From assembly GCF_021484805.1 (NCBI RefSeq), contig NZ_CP090557.1, forward strand, positions 2,678,001 through 2,742,000: 64,000 nt of DNA, in the 5' to 3' direction. The notes below the pieces were generated by a model, which worked only from the letters and a program-made list of their open reading frames with translations, was not told where the DNA came from and made no database searches. The stretch's first letter is position 1. Each line of letters starts with the position of its first letter. The position numbers and the translations under genes were made by a program. Below, one piece after another: positions 55,491-64,000 of the stretch. Source of the DNA: Tellurirhabdus bombi. GTDB taxonomy: Bacteria; Bacteroidota; Bacteroidia; Cytophagales; Spirosomataceae.

Positions 55491-58400
55491 TTAGGCTAAT
55501 TCAATCACCCAGTCGTCCTGCTCAACGACTGCGCCTTCTTTCAAGATAACCTGCTTGACCGTGCCTGCTTTCGGAGCCGCCACGATGCTTTCCATTTTCA
55601 TGGCTTCGATGACAAACAAAGGCTGGTTTTTCTTGACTACATCTTCTGGGTTAACCAGAATCTTGGTCAGGCGGCCTTGAAGCGGTGCACCCACATCGCC
55701 GTCTTTGCTTACTTTCTGATTCTGCGGACGATCTACTTTTTGCGATTTGTCACGAACCTGCACCTGGCGGCTTTGCCCGTTCAGTTCAAAGGTCACGGTA
55801 CGCAGCGCCTGGTCGTTTGGCTCCGAGACGAAAAGCAGCCGAACCAGAATATTTTTCCCTTCGTCGATGGGAATCAGGATTTCTTCGTCCTGTTTCAATC
55901 CGTAGAAAAACGCGGGAGTTGGAATGATGCTGACGTCGCCGTGTTGTTCCATCGCCCGGTAGTACTCTTCGTACACTTTCGGGTACATCTGGTACGAGAG
56001 GTAATCGTTGAAGCCGGAATTAAGCGGAAATTTCTCGCTAAACTTCTTGAAATCCTCGTCAAAATTGATGGGTTTCAGGTGCTCGTTCGGACGGCCTTCA
56101 ATGGGTGATTCACCTTTCAGAACAACTTCCTGTAACTCCTCGGGGAAGCCACCGTAAGGCTGGCCCAGCTCACCTTTGAAAAAGCCTTTTACCGATTCTG
56201 GAAACGACAAAGATTGGCCTTTTGTCAGAATATCGTCGGCTGTTAGGTTATTCGAGGTCATGAAAAGCGCCATGTCGCCAACCACTTTGGACGAAGGCGT
56301 GACTTTTACAATGTCCCCAAATAATTTGTTAACCGTAACGTAATTCTTTTTCAGCGTCTCGAATTTATCCCCCAAACCAAGGGCAATGGCCTGCGGTCTC
56401 AGGTTGGAATATTGACCACCGGGAATTTCATTCTCGTAAACTTCGGCACTACCCGCTTTCATGCCCGACTCGAACGGATAATACCATTCTCGAACATCTT
56501 CCCAATAATTGGAGTAGGCGTTCAGGGAGGGCAGGTTAATTTTGCTTTCGCGTTCGTGGCCTTGCAGCATGGCCACCACCGAGTTGAAATTTGGCTGGGA
56601 GGTTAAACCAGACAGAGCACCCAACGAACAATCGATTACGTCAATGCCCGCGTCAACGGCTTTCAGGTACGTTGCCGCCTGAATGCCCGCCGTGTCGTGC
56701 GTATGCAGGTGAATGGGAATGCTAACCGCCTGTTTCAACTCGCGGACCAGAACCTCGGCGGCGAGTGGTTTTAGCAAACCAGCCATGTCTTTGATTGCCA
56801 GCATGTGTGCGCCTTCGTCTTCCAGTTGGCGGGCCATATCCAGGTAATACTGCAAAGTATATTTGTCCTGACCGGGGGCCAGCATATCGCCGCTGTAACA
56901 GATTGCCGCTTCGGCAATACCGTTGGTGCGCTCACGAACGGCCCGGATACTGACCTTCATGGCTTCTACCCAGTTCAAAGAATCAAAGATGCGGAAGACA
57001 TCGATGCCGCTCTCCCAGGATTTCTCGACGAATTTCTCAATCAGATTATCTGGATAAGCCGAGTACCCAACCGCATTTGAACCACGGAACAGCATTTGTA
57101 ACAGCATGTTCGGCATGGCTTCGCGGAAGGCTTGCAAACGCTCCCACGGATTTTCGTAGAGAAAGCGCATGGCTACGTCGAACGTCGCGCCGCCCCAAAC
57201 TTCCATCGAGAACAGTTCCGGGTGGTTTTTGGCAAACCCTTCGGCCACTTTCAGCATGTCCTGGGTTCGAACCCGCGTGGCAAGCAGCGATTGGTGGCCA
57301 TCGCGGAACGTTGTATCCGTATATAAAATCCCTTTCTGATCGCGTACCCAATCGATGAATTTGTCGCGGCCCAGCTCGTTCAGTAAATCTTTACTGCCTT
57401 TTGGGTAGGGCGCGTAGCGGTCAAAATGAGGGACAACCGGTGTCCGGAAAACCTTGTTTTGTTTGACTTTTACTTCGGGATTGCCGTTAACGATCACGTC
57501 GGCCAGGTAATTCAGCGCCCGGGTCGAGCGATCTTGCGGTTTGCGCAGATCGAAGAGTTCCGGGTGATTTTCAATGAACGACACCCGCGCCTCGCCCCGT
57601 TGGAAAATCGGGTGGGCAATCACGTTCAGCAGAAACGGAATGTTGGTTTTAACCCCCCGAATCCGGAATTCGACCAAAGCCCGCAGGAGCCGCTGGGTAG
57701 CGCCTTTCAAAGTCCGGCCCCGCGATGATACTTTGACAATCATCGAGTCGAAATAAGGCGAGATTTTGACGCCCGGGTAAGAGCTGCCTTCATCGAGCCG
57801 AATGCCAAAACCGGCAGCGTTACGGTAGGCGATAATGGTGCCAAAATCAGGTTTGAACCCGTTGGCAGGGTCTTCCGTGGTGATGCGGCACTGGATAGCG
57901 TACCCGTTGAGTGGAATCTCATCCTGATGGTTGATATAAATGCCGTTGTCTGACAATTTATACCCCATAGCAACCAGAATCTGGGTGCGAACCAGGTCAA
58001 TACCAGTTACTTCTTCCGTAATGGTGTGTTCGACCTGAATCCGTGGATTTACCTCAATAAAGTAGATATTTTCGTGCTTATCGACTAGAAACTCAACCGT
58101 ACCGGCGTTGGAGTAGCCCGCTTGGGTTCCAATCTTCAGCGCATATTCGTAAAGCTTGTTTTTGGTTTCCTGCCGCAGGCCAAACGAAGGCGCCACTTCG
58201 ACGACTTTCTGAAACCGGCGCTGAACGGAGCAATCCCGTTCATACAGGTGAACAATGTTGCCGTGCGTATCGCCCAAGAGCTGAACTTCAATGTGTTTGG
58301 GGTCAACAATGAATTTTTCGAGGAAGATGGTATCGTCGCCAAACGCGTTTTTGGCTTCGTTTTTGGCTTCGTTAAAGGCTTTTTCAAACTCTTCTTCGGC

Positions 58401-58937
58401 GCGAACCACGCGCATGCCGCGTCCGCCGCCACCCGATGCGGCTTTCACCATGACGGGGAAACCAATTCGCTTGGCTTCCGACAGGGCAAACTCAACGCTG
58501 ACCAGTTCCTCACGGCTGTCGGGAATCATGGGTACATTCGCCTTAGTCGCCAGGTTCTTGGCGCGAACCTTGTCTCCCAGCGCTTCCATGGCTTCCGGAG
58601 ACGGACCAACGAAAATGATGCCTTCTTCCCGGCACCGACGAGCTAGCGTTACATTTTCGGACAAAAAGCCGTAACCCGGGTGGATGGCGTCTACCTTTTT
58701 GTGCTTGGCCAGCAGAATAATGCCTTCTACGTCCAGATAGGGTTTAAGCGGATCGTCGTCCCGGCCAATTTGGTAGGCTTCATCGGCTTTATAACGGTGG
58801 AGCGAATAGCGGTCTTCGTAGGTGTAGACGGCAACAGTAGTGATTCCTAACTCGGTGGCTGCCCGCATGATGCGGATGGCAATCTCACCTCGGTTAGCAA
58901 CGAGAAGTCGGTGAATAGGACGAATGTATTCTTTCAT
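55491..58937 (-). CDS. pyc: Pyruvate carboxylase
   Basis: A 1148-residue multidomain enzyme making oxaloacetate from pyruvate and bicarbonate. Order: biotin carboxylase (MVKAASGGGGRGMRVV ATP-grasp segment, VEVNPR-like FIEVNPRIQVEHTITEE), HMGL-like carboxyltransferase (GILYTDTTFRDGHQSLLATR, CYSGDML), the PYC_OADA region, and a C-terminal biotinyl domain with the biotin lysine near residue 1114 in EAMKMES. The start is the ATG at 58937; a TTG three codons upstream is unlikely. It probably supplies the citric-acid cycle and gluconeogenesis. Confidence 0.97.
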   Translation of the reverse strand: MKEYIRPIHRLLVANRGEIAIRIMRAATELGITTVAVYTYEDRYSLHRYKADEAYQIGRDDDPLKPYLDVEGIILLAKHKKVDAIHPGYGFLSENVTLARRCREEGIIFVGPSPEAMEALGDKVRAKNLATKANVPMIPDSREELVSVEFALSEAKRIGFPVMVKAASGGGGRGMRVVRAEEEFEKAFNEAKNEAKNAFGDDTIFLEKFIVDPKHIEVQLLGDTHGNIVHLYERDCSVQRRFQKVVEVAPSFGLRQETKNKLYEYALKIGTQAGYSNAGTVEFLVDKHENIYFIEVNPRIQVEHTITEEVTGIDLVRTQILVAMGYKLSDNGIYINHQDEIPLNGYAIQCRITTEDPANGFKPDFGTIIAYRNAAGFGIRLDEGSSYPGVKISPYFDSMIVKVSSRGRTLKGATQRLLRALVEFRIRGVKTNIPFLLNVIAHPIFQRGEARVSFIENHPELFDLRKPQDRSTRALNYLADVIVNGNPEVKVKQNKVFRTPVVPHFDRYAPYPKGSKDLLNELGRDKFIDWVRDQKGILYTDTTFRDGHQSLLATRVRTQDMLKVAEGFAKNHPELFSMEVWGGATFDVAMRFLYENPWERLQAFREAMPNMLLQMLFRGSNAVGYSAYPDNLIEKFVEKSWESGIDVFRIFDSLNWVEAMKVSIRAVRERTNGIAEAAICYSGDMLAPGQDKYTLQYYLDMARQLEDEGAHMLAIKDMAGLLKPLAAEVLVRELKQAVSIPIHLHTHDTAGIQAATYLKAVDAGIDVIDCSLGALSGLTSQPNFNSVVAMLQGHERESKINLPSLNAYSNYWEDVREWYYPFESGMKAGSAEVYENEIPGGQYSNLRPQAIALGLGDKFETLKKNYVTVNKLFGDIVKVTPSSKVVGDMALFMTSNNLTADDILTKGQSLSFPESVKGFFKGELGQPYGGFPEELQEVVLKGESPIEGRPNEHLKPINFDEDFKKFSEKFPLNSGFNDYLSYQMYPKVYEEYYRAMEQHGDVSIIPTPAFFYGLKQDEEILIPIDEGKNILVRLLFVSEPNDQALRTVTFELNGQSRQVQVRDKSQKVDRPQNQKVSKDGDVGAPLQGRLTKILVNPEDVVKKNQPLFVIEAMKMESIVAAPKAGTVKQVILKEGAVVEQDDWVIELA

Positions 58938-59130
58938 AGTTCCCAAAAAAAGCAGGCTGGGGGTACGAAATTGTTAAATAGAGTGGCAAGTTTGTTGAAA
59001 AGTTTGAAAAATACGCTATTTTCCAAAGGTTCGTTGGAAAAGAATGCTTTTTCGTGGAATATTACAGAAACAAAATCAGCAAACTCAATCATCGCTGAAC
59101 AAGATAGAGCATTGAGGCAGGATAAAAAAA

Positions 59131-59844
59131 TCAGGCTTTGAATTGTACCTCAAGGGTCGGCCATTTGCTTTCCACCAATTGTACTAGTGCACGCAAGCCC
59201 CATTCTTCGCTACGCTGATGCCCAATTGAAATAACGGAAATGCCCGTTTCCTGAACCGCTTTGCTGGCTGGCTGGCGGTACTGCCCCGTAATGTACAAAC
59301 CAACTCCGCGATTGGCGGCTTCCCGGACCAGCGCGTCATTCATCGCACCCACAACCGCAACCCGCTCCGGCACCAATTGATGATTGCCTGTAACTGCTTC
59401 GTAGCCTCCGAACACATCCAGCATCGAAGCCAGCCAGGAATCGACCGACTGTACAGGAACGGCTCCCAACATCCCAATGGGCCGGGCTTGTAAATCAGGC
59501 GCTTGCTTGTAGCCAATGGGTTCCAAGCTTGTCAGGTTCATGGCTTCTGCCAGGTAGGAATTATACCCCAGCGTCAGGTGCTCATCAAAAGGTAAATGAT
59601 GGTAAAAAATACCAAGTTGGGGAGGAAGCGATGTTAAATCCAGTTGCCAGGGCCGGTGAATCCAAAGGGCATCCAGTTGATGGGCGCTGATCCAGTCATT
59701 GATGCCCGGAAAAGGTTCCAGCAAAAAACCGAGCCGATGAATAGGCTGATCAGATGCCCGGTAGAGGCCACCTTGCTCATCGGGTGGGTAGTTCTGGACA
59801 TTAAATAATTCATCAAGGTACCGGAGAAAGTCAGCAGGAAGCAT
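59131..59844 (-). CDS. Nif3-like dinuclear metal protein
   Basis: A 237-residue protein of the Nif3/NGG1p-interacting family. FYHHLPFDEH and GHQRSEEWGLRAL hold the His and Glu residues expected at the dinuclear metal site. The central section (ARPIGMLGAV...VAVVGAMNDALVREAANRGVGLYITGQYR) matches the family. Its function is unsettled; some members act as GTP cyclohydrolase-like hydrolases. ATG 59844 is used rather than a TTG at 59868. Confidence 0.85.
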   Translation of the reverse strand: MLPADFLRYLDELFNVQNYPPDEQGGLYRASDQPIHRLGFLLEPFPGINDWISAHQLDALWIHRPWQLDLTSLPPQLGIFYHHLPFDEHLTLGYNSYLAEAMNLTSLEPIGYKQAPDLQARPIGMLGAVPVQSVDSWLASMLDVFGGYEAVTGNHQLVPERVAVVGAMNDALVREAANRGVGLYITGQYRQPASKAVQETGISVISIGHQRSEEWGLRALVQLVESKWPTLEVQFKA

Positions 59845-59895
59845 AGCAGTCGGCTTTATAATAACCAAAGCCGACTGCCTGCCGAATTGTTTGAA

Positions 59896-61281
59896 TTAGA
59901 CTTGTACCAGTTTCCAGCGTCCGCGCCTGAAAACCAGGATGGCAATAACGGCCAGTAACGACTCACTGATGGCTACCGCCCAGAAAACGCCATCCGGCCC
60001 CCAATTTAGCTGAGTAGCCAGAATATAGGCAAGTGGGATTTCGATGATCCAGAAGCAGATGATGTTGATGATGGTGGGAGTCTTCGTATCACCTGCGCCG
60101 TTGAACGATTGGCTGATCACCATGCCAAAGGCAAAAAAGATGTATCCCAAACAGATAATTCGCAGACACCGAACCGCGATGGCTACCACGGCAGTCTCCC
60201 GATTAAACAGGCTTACAATAGTGGAGGCACCGACAAAAAAGACAATAGCAACCACTAACAAAAACAGGAAGTTACAGAAAGCCGCCCGCCACGCCGATTG
60301 TTCTGCGCGGTCGGGTTTTCCGGCACCCAGATTCTGACCAACCAGCGTAGCCGCCGCGTTCGCCATCCCCATCGAGGGCAATAGTGTAAAAACAATAATG
60401 CGGATCGCGATGGTATAACCGGCCACCACGTCGCTGCCAAAAGTAGACAGCACCCGCGTCAGGAAAACCCAACTGGCCGACGAAATCAGAAATTGACCCG
60501 TGCCACCCACCGCTACGCTGAGCAGGTTGCGAATAATGGGTAAATTAGGGACTAAATCCGCCCGGCTAACTGTGACTGCATTGCCCTTGCGCCAGAACGC
60601 CGTTAGCTGATACAAGACTCCGCTGGACCGGCCAATGGTGGTGGCAACGGCAGAGCCTAGAACGCCCATTTCGGGAATTGGACCCCAGCCAAAAATGAAA
60701 AGCGGACACAAAACAATATTGACGCCGTTGGCCACCCAGAGCGAGCGCATGGCCACCGATGCTTCGCCTACACCGCGTAAGGCCCCGCTTAACGTATAGA
60801 GCAACACGATAGCGGGCGCACTGGCAAAGATCATGCGAGTAAAGCCCGCGCCGTTGGCAATCAGGTGTTCGTCGCCCCCCATCAGGCGCAGGATGCTATC
60901 ACCCCAGATGGCACCGGGTAAGGCAATCATAATCGCTAAGAGTAACGATACCAGAATAACCTGGCCAACTACATTTCCGGCTTCGCGTTGGGCCCCTTCG
61001 CCCACGCGCCGGGCCACCAGCGCCGTGGCGGCAGTACTTAAACCAATCGCAACGGAGTAAACCAGCGTCAAAACGGATTCTGTAAGGCCGACCGTAGCCA
61101 CGGCTTCGGTTCCGATCTTGGCCACAAAGAAAACATCGACTACCGCAAACAAGGACTCCATGAGCATTTCCAGAATCATCGGTACGGAAAGCAGGAAGAT
61201 GGCCCGGTTGATGCTGCCGGATGTAAAATTTTTTTCAGAGCCGTGCAGCGCAGCTAAAAAAAGTCGAATGACTTTTGTCAT
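59896..61281 (-). CDS. MATE-family multidrug efflux transporter
   Basis: A 461-residue membrane protein with twelve predicted helices in two MatE halves (INRAIFLLSVPMILEMLMESLFAVVDVFFVAKIG; AAATLVGQNLGAGKPDRAEQS). Such proteins export cationic drugs or metabolites with Na+ or H+; substrate not readable. The start is the ATG at 61281, not the TTG at 61320. It lies 51 bp upstream of the Nif3-like gene on the same strand. Confidence 0.93.
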   Translation of the reverse strand: MTKVIRLFLAALHGSEKNFTSGSINRAIFLLSVPMILEMLMESLFAVVDVFFVAKIGTEAVATVGLTESVLTLVYSVAIGLSTAATALVARRVGEGAQREAGNVVGQVILVSLLLAIMIALPGAIWGDSILRLMGGDEHLIANGAGFTRMIFASAPAIVLLYTLSGALRGVGEASVAMRSLWVANGVNIVLCPLFIFGWGPIPEMGVLGSAVATTIGRSSGVLYQLTAFWRKGNAVTVSRADLVPNLPIIRNLLSVAVGGTGQFLISSASWVFLTRVLSTFGSDVVAGYTIAIRIIVFTLLPSMGMANAAATLVGQNLGAGKPDRAEQSAWRAAFCNFLFLLVVAIVFFVGASTIVSLFNRETAVVAIAVRCLRIICLGYIFFAFGMVISQSFNGAGDTKTPTIINIICFWIIEIPLAYILATQLNWGPDGVFWAVAISESLLAVIAILVFRRGRWKLVQV

Positions 61282-61850
61282 GATAGAGCAAGAAAATGTG
61301 GTGTTGTTCGTCGGAAACAACCGAATAGAAAAAGAAAAAAAGGGAAGAATCGCCGGTAAGTAGGTGGACGATCAGGGAAAGAAAGACCGCGTAGGTCTTT
61401 AGCAGGTGAACTTCATGGGCCTAATGCTTTGAGCTGCAAACTTAGGCAATTTATGACAAAACTAAAGCAGTAATTGAGGAAACGGCCAGCGGTGCAAAAA
61501 CCGAAACTTTTTGCAAATAGCGGCTGTTAATTAGATACCAAGCTACTTAATCGTTATTCAAGTGTAATAGGTCATTTCTCGTTTCGTTCGTTTTAGAGCT
61601 AAAAATCAACCATTTACTTAATTTCTGGTTTTCAGAGAATAAATCTTAACTACTTTTGTAACGCTTAAAGCCTTTTTACGCCAATGATTATTCTAGTTGC
61701 TTAATAGCCCCCACTTTCCTGCAACATCTCAATCCGAATTCTTTCGGACAGTTGCGTCTATTATTCCCCATTTGTACCTTACAATGTTGAGCCTGTCTGT
61801 GCGTGCATTTTCGGCATGTTCGCTGGGTCAACGCATCAAACTTTGTCTAT
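61282..61850. other. Intergenic region between the MATE gene and hflX
   Basis: The longest non-coding stretch of the window. It holds a consensus -7 element at 61651-61658 for hflX and the upstream region of the MATE gene. I see no RNA gene or repeat in it. Confidence 0.5.
61651..61658 (+). promoter_or_regulatory. Bacteroidota -7 promoter element for hflX
   Basis: TACTTTTG matches TAnnTTTG. It would give a leader of about 185 nt before the hflX ATG. Confidence 0.45.
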
Positions 61851-63107
61851 ATGATTGAAACACATAAACAACCCGAAACCGCTGTCTTGGTTGCGTTGGT
61901 AACGCAAAAACAATCTCCCGAAAAAACCCAGGAATACCTGGAAGAGTTAGCTTTTCTGGCCGAAACGTCGGGCGTTCGGACCCTGAAGTCGTTCGTGCAA
62001 AAGCTGGACCGACCCGATACACGCACGTATGTGGGAAAGGGTAAGATTGAAGAGATTAAAACGTATATTATTGAAAATCCGGTTGATACCATCATTTTTG
62101 ATGATGATTTGACTCCTTCGCAGGTGCGAAATCTGGAGAAGGAATTTGAAGAAATCAAGGTGCTGGACCGGAGTTTGCTTATTCTGAACATTTTCTCGAT
62201 GCGCGCTCAAACCGCCCAGGCGCGGGTGCAGGTCGAATTGGCACAGTATCAGTACATGTATCCGCGTCTAACCCGCATGTGGAGTCACTTGACCAGCCAG
62301 AAAGGGGGGGTCGGGATGCGGGGACCCGGTGAGAAAGAGCTCGAGACTGACCGGCGGATTGTGCAGGACCGAATTTCGTTCCTCAAAGAAAAGCTGGCCA
62401 AGATTGATAAGCAGAACGTGACGCGCCGGAAAGAACGCGATCGGCTGGTGCGGGTGTCGCTGGTAGGGTATACCAACGTTGGTAAATCAACGCTAATGCG
62501 GACGCTGGCCAAGGCGGATGTTTTTGCCGAAAATAAGCTCTTTGCAACGGTGGATTCGACAGTGCGGAAGGTGGTACTGGAAAACATTCCGTTTTTGTTG
62601 TCGGATACGGTTGGATTTATTCGTAAACTGCCAACTACATTGATCGAGGCGTTTAAATCGACGCTGGACGAGGTTCGCGAGGCCGATGTGTTGTTGCATG
62701 TCGTTGACGTGTCGCATCCGTCGTTTGAAGAACACATCGATGTGGTGAACAGCATTCTGGCCGAGATTGGCGCGAAGGATAAGCCGACGATGCTGGTTTT
62801 CAATAAGATGGATCAGTTTGAGCCGCGTGATGCTTGGATGGAAGCCGATGATGAATTTGACGACGAAGTACCGGTAGCTGTTCGCAGGCAAACCGCTTTG
62901 CAATACCTGAAGAAGACGTATTTGAATCAGCACGCTGAAGACGTCGTTTTTATTTCAGCTGAGCAGCGGGATAACATTGATGAGCTGCGTGATACGTTGT
63001 TCAAGAAGGTAAAGGAAAAGCATTACATGATTTACCCGAACTGGAAAGATATTGCCCTGAGTGACTGGGCGCAGGACGTAGAAGTCAGCGACGGTTTGGG
63101 TGTGTGA
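61851..63107 (+). CDS. hflX: Ribosome-associated GTPase HflX
   Basis: A 418-residue GTPase that splits stalled ribosomes under stress. The N-terminal HflX domain (TYVGKGKIEEIK, IIFDDDLTPSQVRNLE) is followed by a linker with GVGMRGPGEKELETDRR and the G domain: GYTNVGKST (G1), DTVGFI (G3) and FNKMD (G4). A C-terminal tail ends DWAQDVEVSDGLGV. The ATG at 61851 is preferred over the GTG at 61803. Confidence 0.95.
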   Translation: MIETHKQPETAVLVALVTQKQSPEKTQEYLEELAFLAETSGVRTLKSFVQKLDRPDTRTYVGKGKIEEIKTYIIENPVDTIIFDDDLTPSQVRNLEKEFEEIKVLDRSLLILNIFSMRAQTAQARVQVELAQYQYMYPRLTRMWSHLTSQKGGVGMRGPGEKELETDRRIVQDRISFLKEKLAKIDKQNVTRRKERDRLVRVSLVGYTNVGKSTLMRTLAKADVFAENKLFATVDSTVRKVVLENIPFLLSDTVGFIRKLPTTLIEAFKSTLDEVREADVLLHVVDVSHPSFEEHIDVVNSILAEIGAKDKPTMLVFNKMDQFEPRDAWMEADDEFDDEVPVAVRRQTALQYLKKTYLNQHAEDVVFISAEQRDNIDELRDTLFKKVKEKHYMIYPNWKDIALSDWAQDVEVSDGLGV

Positions 63108-63136
63108 CAGATTTTTTAGATTTTTGCAGTGCATAG

Positions 63137-63170
63137 ACCTATAGCCCTCAAAACGCTATAGGTTTCTTTT
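63137..63170 (+). terminator. Terminator after hflX
   Basis: ACCTATAGC / GCTATAGGT with a 9-nt loop is followed by TTCTTTT, just before the tRNA gene. Confidence 0.75.
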
Positions 63171-63242
63171 GGTCTCGTAGTTCAACGGATAGAATAGAAG
63201 TTTCCTAAACTTTTGATATGGGTTCGATTCCCGTCGGGGCCA
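63171..63242 (+). tRNA. tRNA-Arg (anticodon CCT)
   Basis: A 72-nt cloverleaf. Acceptor GGTCTCG pairs with CGGGGCC, with wobbles. The anticodon stem-loop is GAAGT-TTCCTAA-ACTTT with anticodon CCT (reads AGG), and the T loop TTCGATT is closed by ATGGG / CCCGT. CCA is not encoded. A tyrosine recombinase gene lies 117 bp downstream, so the 3' part of this tRNA may serve as an attachment site. Confidence 0.93.
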
Positions 63243-63254
63243 CGAAACAGTGGT

Positions 63255-63288
63255 AAATGCCTCAAAACAGCTCGTTTTGGGGCATTTT
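63255..63288 (+). terminator. Hairpin after tRNA-Arg
   Basis: AAATGCCTCAAAAC pairs with GTTTTGGGGCATTT (one T-G wobble) around a 5-nt loop and ends in T residues. Confidence 0.65.
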
Positions 63289-63291
63289 GCG

Positions 63292-63359
63292 TTTCCGAAC
63301 CGTTTCCGAATTGAATTTATCCGGGTATTTCCGAACACATTTAGCCAAATTTTTCCGAA
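63292..63359. repeat. Four TTTCCGAA direct repeats before the integrase
   Basis: Copies start at 63292, 63303, 63328 and 63352, the last one touching the integrase start codon. The spacings are 11, 25 and 24 bp. They lie between the tRNA 3' end and the recombinase gene, where integrase arm sites are expected. Confidence 0.7.
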
Positions 63360-64000
63360 TGGGACAGTCACAGAATTTTTCTAAGAAACTGATAATCAGA
63401 AGCGAGTACGTAAAGAAAGATGGTACCTGTCCGCTCTATATTTATGTCTCCATCGATGGAGAATGGGAGCGATTGCCCCTAAAACTGAACTGGCCCGCAC
63501 AATTTTTTGATAAAGCAGCTGGAGCCATTCTGCCCCGGATGAAGAATGACAACGACTATTCGGATTATAAGCTGATGATTGATACCGAAATCGGAAAGAT
63601 TAACGAAATCTTTAAAACGTATCGGCTCTCATCGTCGATTTTGACCCTGCCAATTTTGAAGCAGGAGTACGCGGAGTTTAACAACCGGGAAAGTTTTACG
63701 AGCTGGTGGGAGCGGGATTTGAAGGAGCGGTATAAGCGGAAGAAAATCGAGTATGCCACCTACAAAACTCATAAGTCCGCCTTGGCTAAGTTTAAGGAAT
63801 TTAAAGACCCGGTGCTCTTTCGTGACTTAACTCCCAAATTACTGGAGAACTACAAAGCGTGGCTGAAGACCAATAAAGACAACATTCCCACCACAGTTAA
63901 TTCGGCCCTGCGCCGGATTCGTACCTACGTTTACCGCGCACTCGACGACGGCAAGAAATTTGCCAATCCATTCCCCCGCGTGAAGATTGCGTCCGATGAA
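63359..64000 (+). CDS. Tyrosine recombinase (integrase), truncated by the window edge
   Basis: The first 214 residues of a site-specific integrase run off the right edge. It starts MGQSQNFSKKLIIRSEYVKKDG and shows the Bacteroidota-type arm DNA-binding domain (PLYIYVSIDGEWERLPLKLNW), then the SAM-like core-binding domain (~115-200, FTSWWERDLKERYKR, THKSALAKFKEF, LTPKLLENYKAWLK). The catalytic R-H-R-Y domain lies beyond the window. The position right after tRNA-Arg suggests an integrated mobile element extending to the right. Confidence 0.85.
   Translation, partial: MGQSQNFSKKLIIRSEYVKKDGTCPLYIYVSIDGEWERLPLKLNWPAQFFDKAAGAILPRMKNDNDYSDYKLMIDTEIGKINEIFKTYRLSSSILTLPILKQEYAEFNNRESFTSWWERDLKERYKRKKIEYATYKTHKSALAKFKEFKDPVLFRDLTPKLLENYKAWLKTNKDNIPTTVNSALRRIRTYVYRALDDGKKFANPFPRVKIASDE

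Noticed and set aside
58911-59141. 76-codon plus-strand frame between pyc and the Nif3-like gene
   Set aside because: It overlaps the start of pyc on the other strand and has a composition unlike the neighbouring proteins.
1-64000. CRISPR array, retron RNA or insertion sequence
   Set aside because: I found no regularly spaced 25-40 bp repeats, no reverse transcriptase and no transposase. The only mobile-element protein seen is the integrase at the right edge.

Overview
The window reads as a chromosomal segment of a Bacteroidota bacterium, most likely Cytophagales close to Spirosoma, Larkinella or Fibrella. This rests on protein content (Cys-rich Bacteroidota-type ferrochelatase, DUF2007 protein, beta-barrel outer-membrane proteins, stand-alone LytTR regulators). 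It also rests on several upstream regions carrying the Bacteroidota -7 promoter element TAnnTTTG with no strong Shine-Dalgarno sequence. Base composition looks close to 50% GC. Coding density is high and almost everything is housekeeping. The species is inferred, not proven.

Layout. 1-6 kb: glgB, then an oxidative-stress block of oxyR, divergent hemH, and the ahpC-ahpD pair. A 16-bp sequence is shared, with one mismatch, between the oxyR/hemH spacer and the ahpC upstream region. 6-10.3 kb: an unrecognised 352-aa gene, then a three-gene minus-strand operon (ATPase, HNH nuclease, DMT transporter) whose two junctions are both TAATG overlaps; the first two genes look like a Septu-type (PtuA/PtuB) anti-phage module. 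10.3-16.8 kb: a sulfur-assimilation run on the minus strand, tauE-like exporter, metZ, a secreted Gfo/Idh oxidoreductase, cysH, cysD, cysN, with two copies of an 18-bp palindrome-forming repeat at the cys junctions.

17-31.5 kb: a lipoprotein subtilase, an SdpI-like protein, leuS, DUF1345 and DUF4932-like proteins, a GDPD lipoprotein, an M42 peptidase, then an apparent operon dusB / DMT transporter / biotin carrier / carboxyltransferase, and a CPBP protease overlapping a DUF2007 protein. 31.5-46 kb: cdsA, lpxH, several exported proteins of unknown role, rsfS-ftsH, birA, pgeF, a sugar isomerase-like protein, tryptophan 2,3-dioxygenase, radA. 45-52.6 kb: two paralogous beta-barrel proteins, two paralogous LytTR regulators without receiver domains, pheS, a DUF937-OmpA fusion, a TspO-like membrane protein, a lipoprotein. 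52.7-63.1 kb: clpB, pyruvate carboxylase, a Nif3-like protein, a MATE transporter, hflX.

The right edge (63.2-64 kb) is a tRNA-Arg(CCT) gene followed by a tyrosine recombinase that runs off the window. This looks like the start of an integrative element. Four TTTCCGAA repeats lie between the tRNA and the integrase start.

Functional links: oxyR, ahpC and ahpD form a peroxide-defence unit beside heme synthesis. BirA would biotinylate the two biotin-carrier domains present here (BCCP and pyruvate carboxylase). The cys genes reduce sulfate for MetZ. The parts with the most novelty are the Septu-like operon with its coupled transporter, the shared OxyR-region element, the cys-junction repeat, and the tRNA-integrase boundary.
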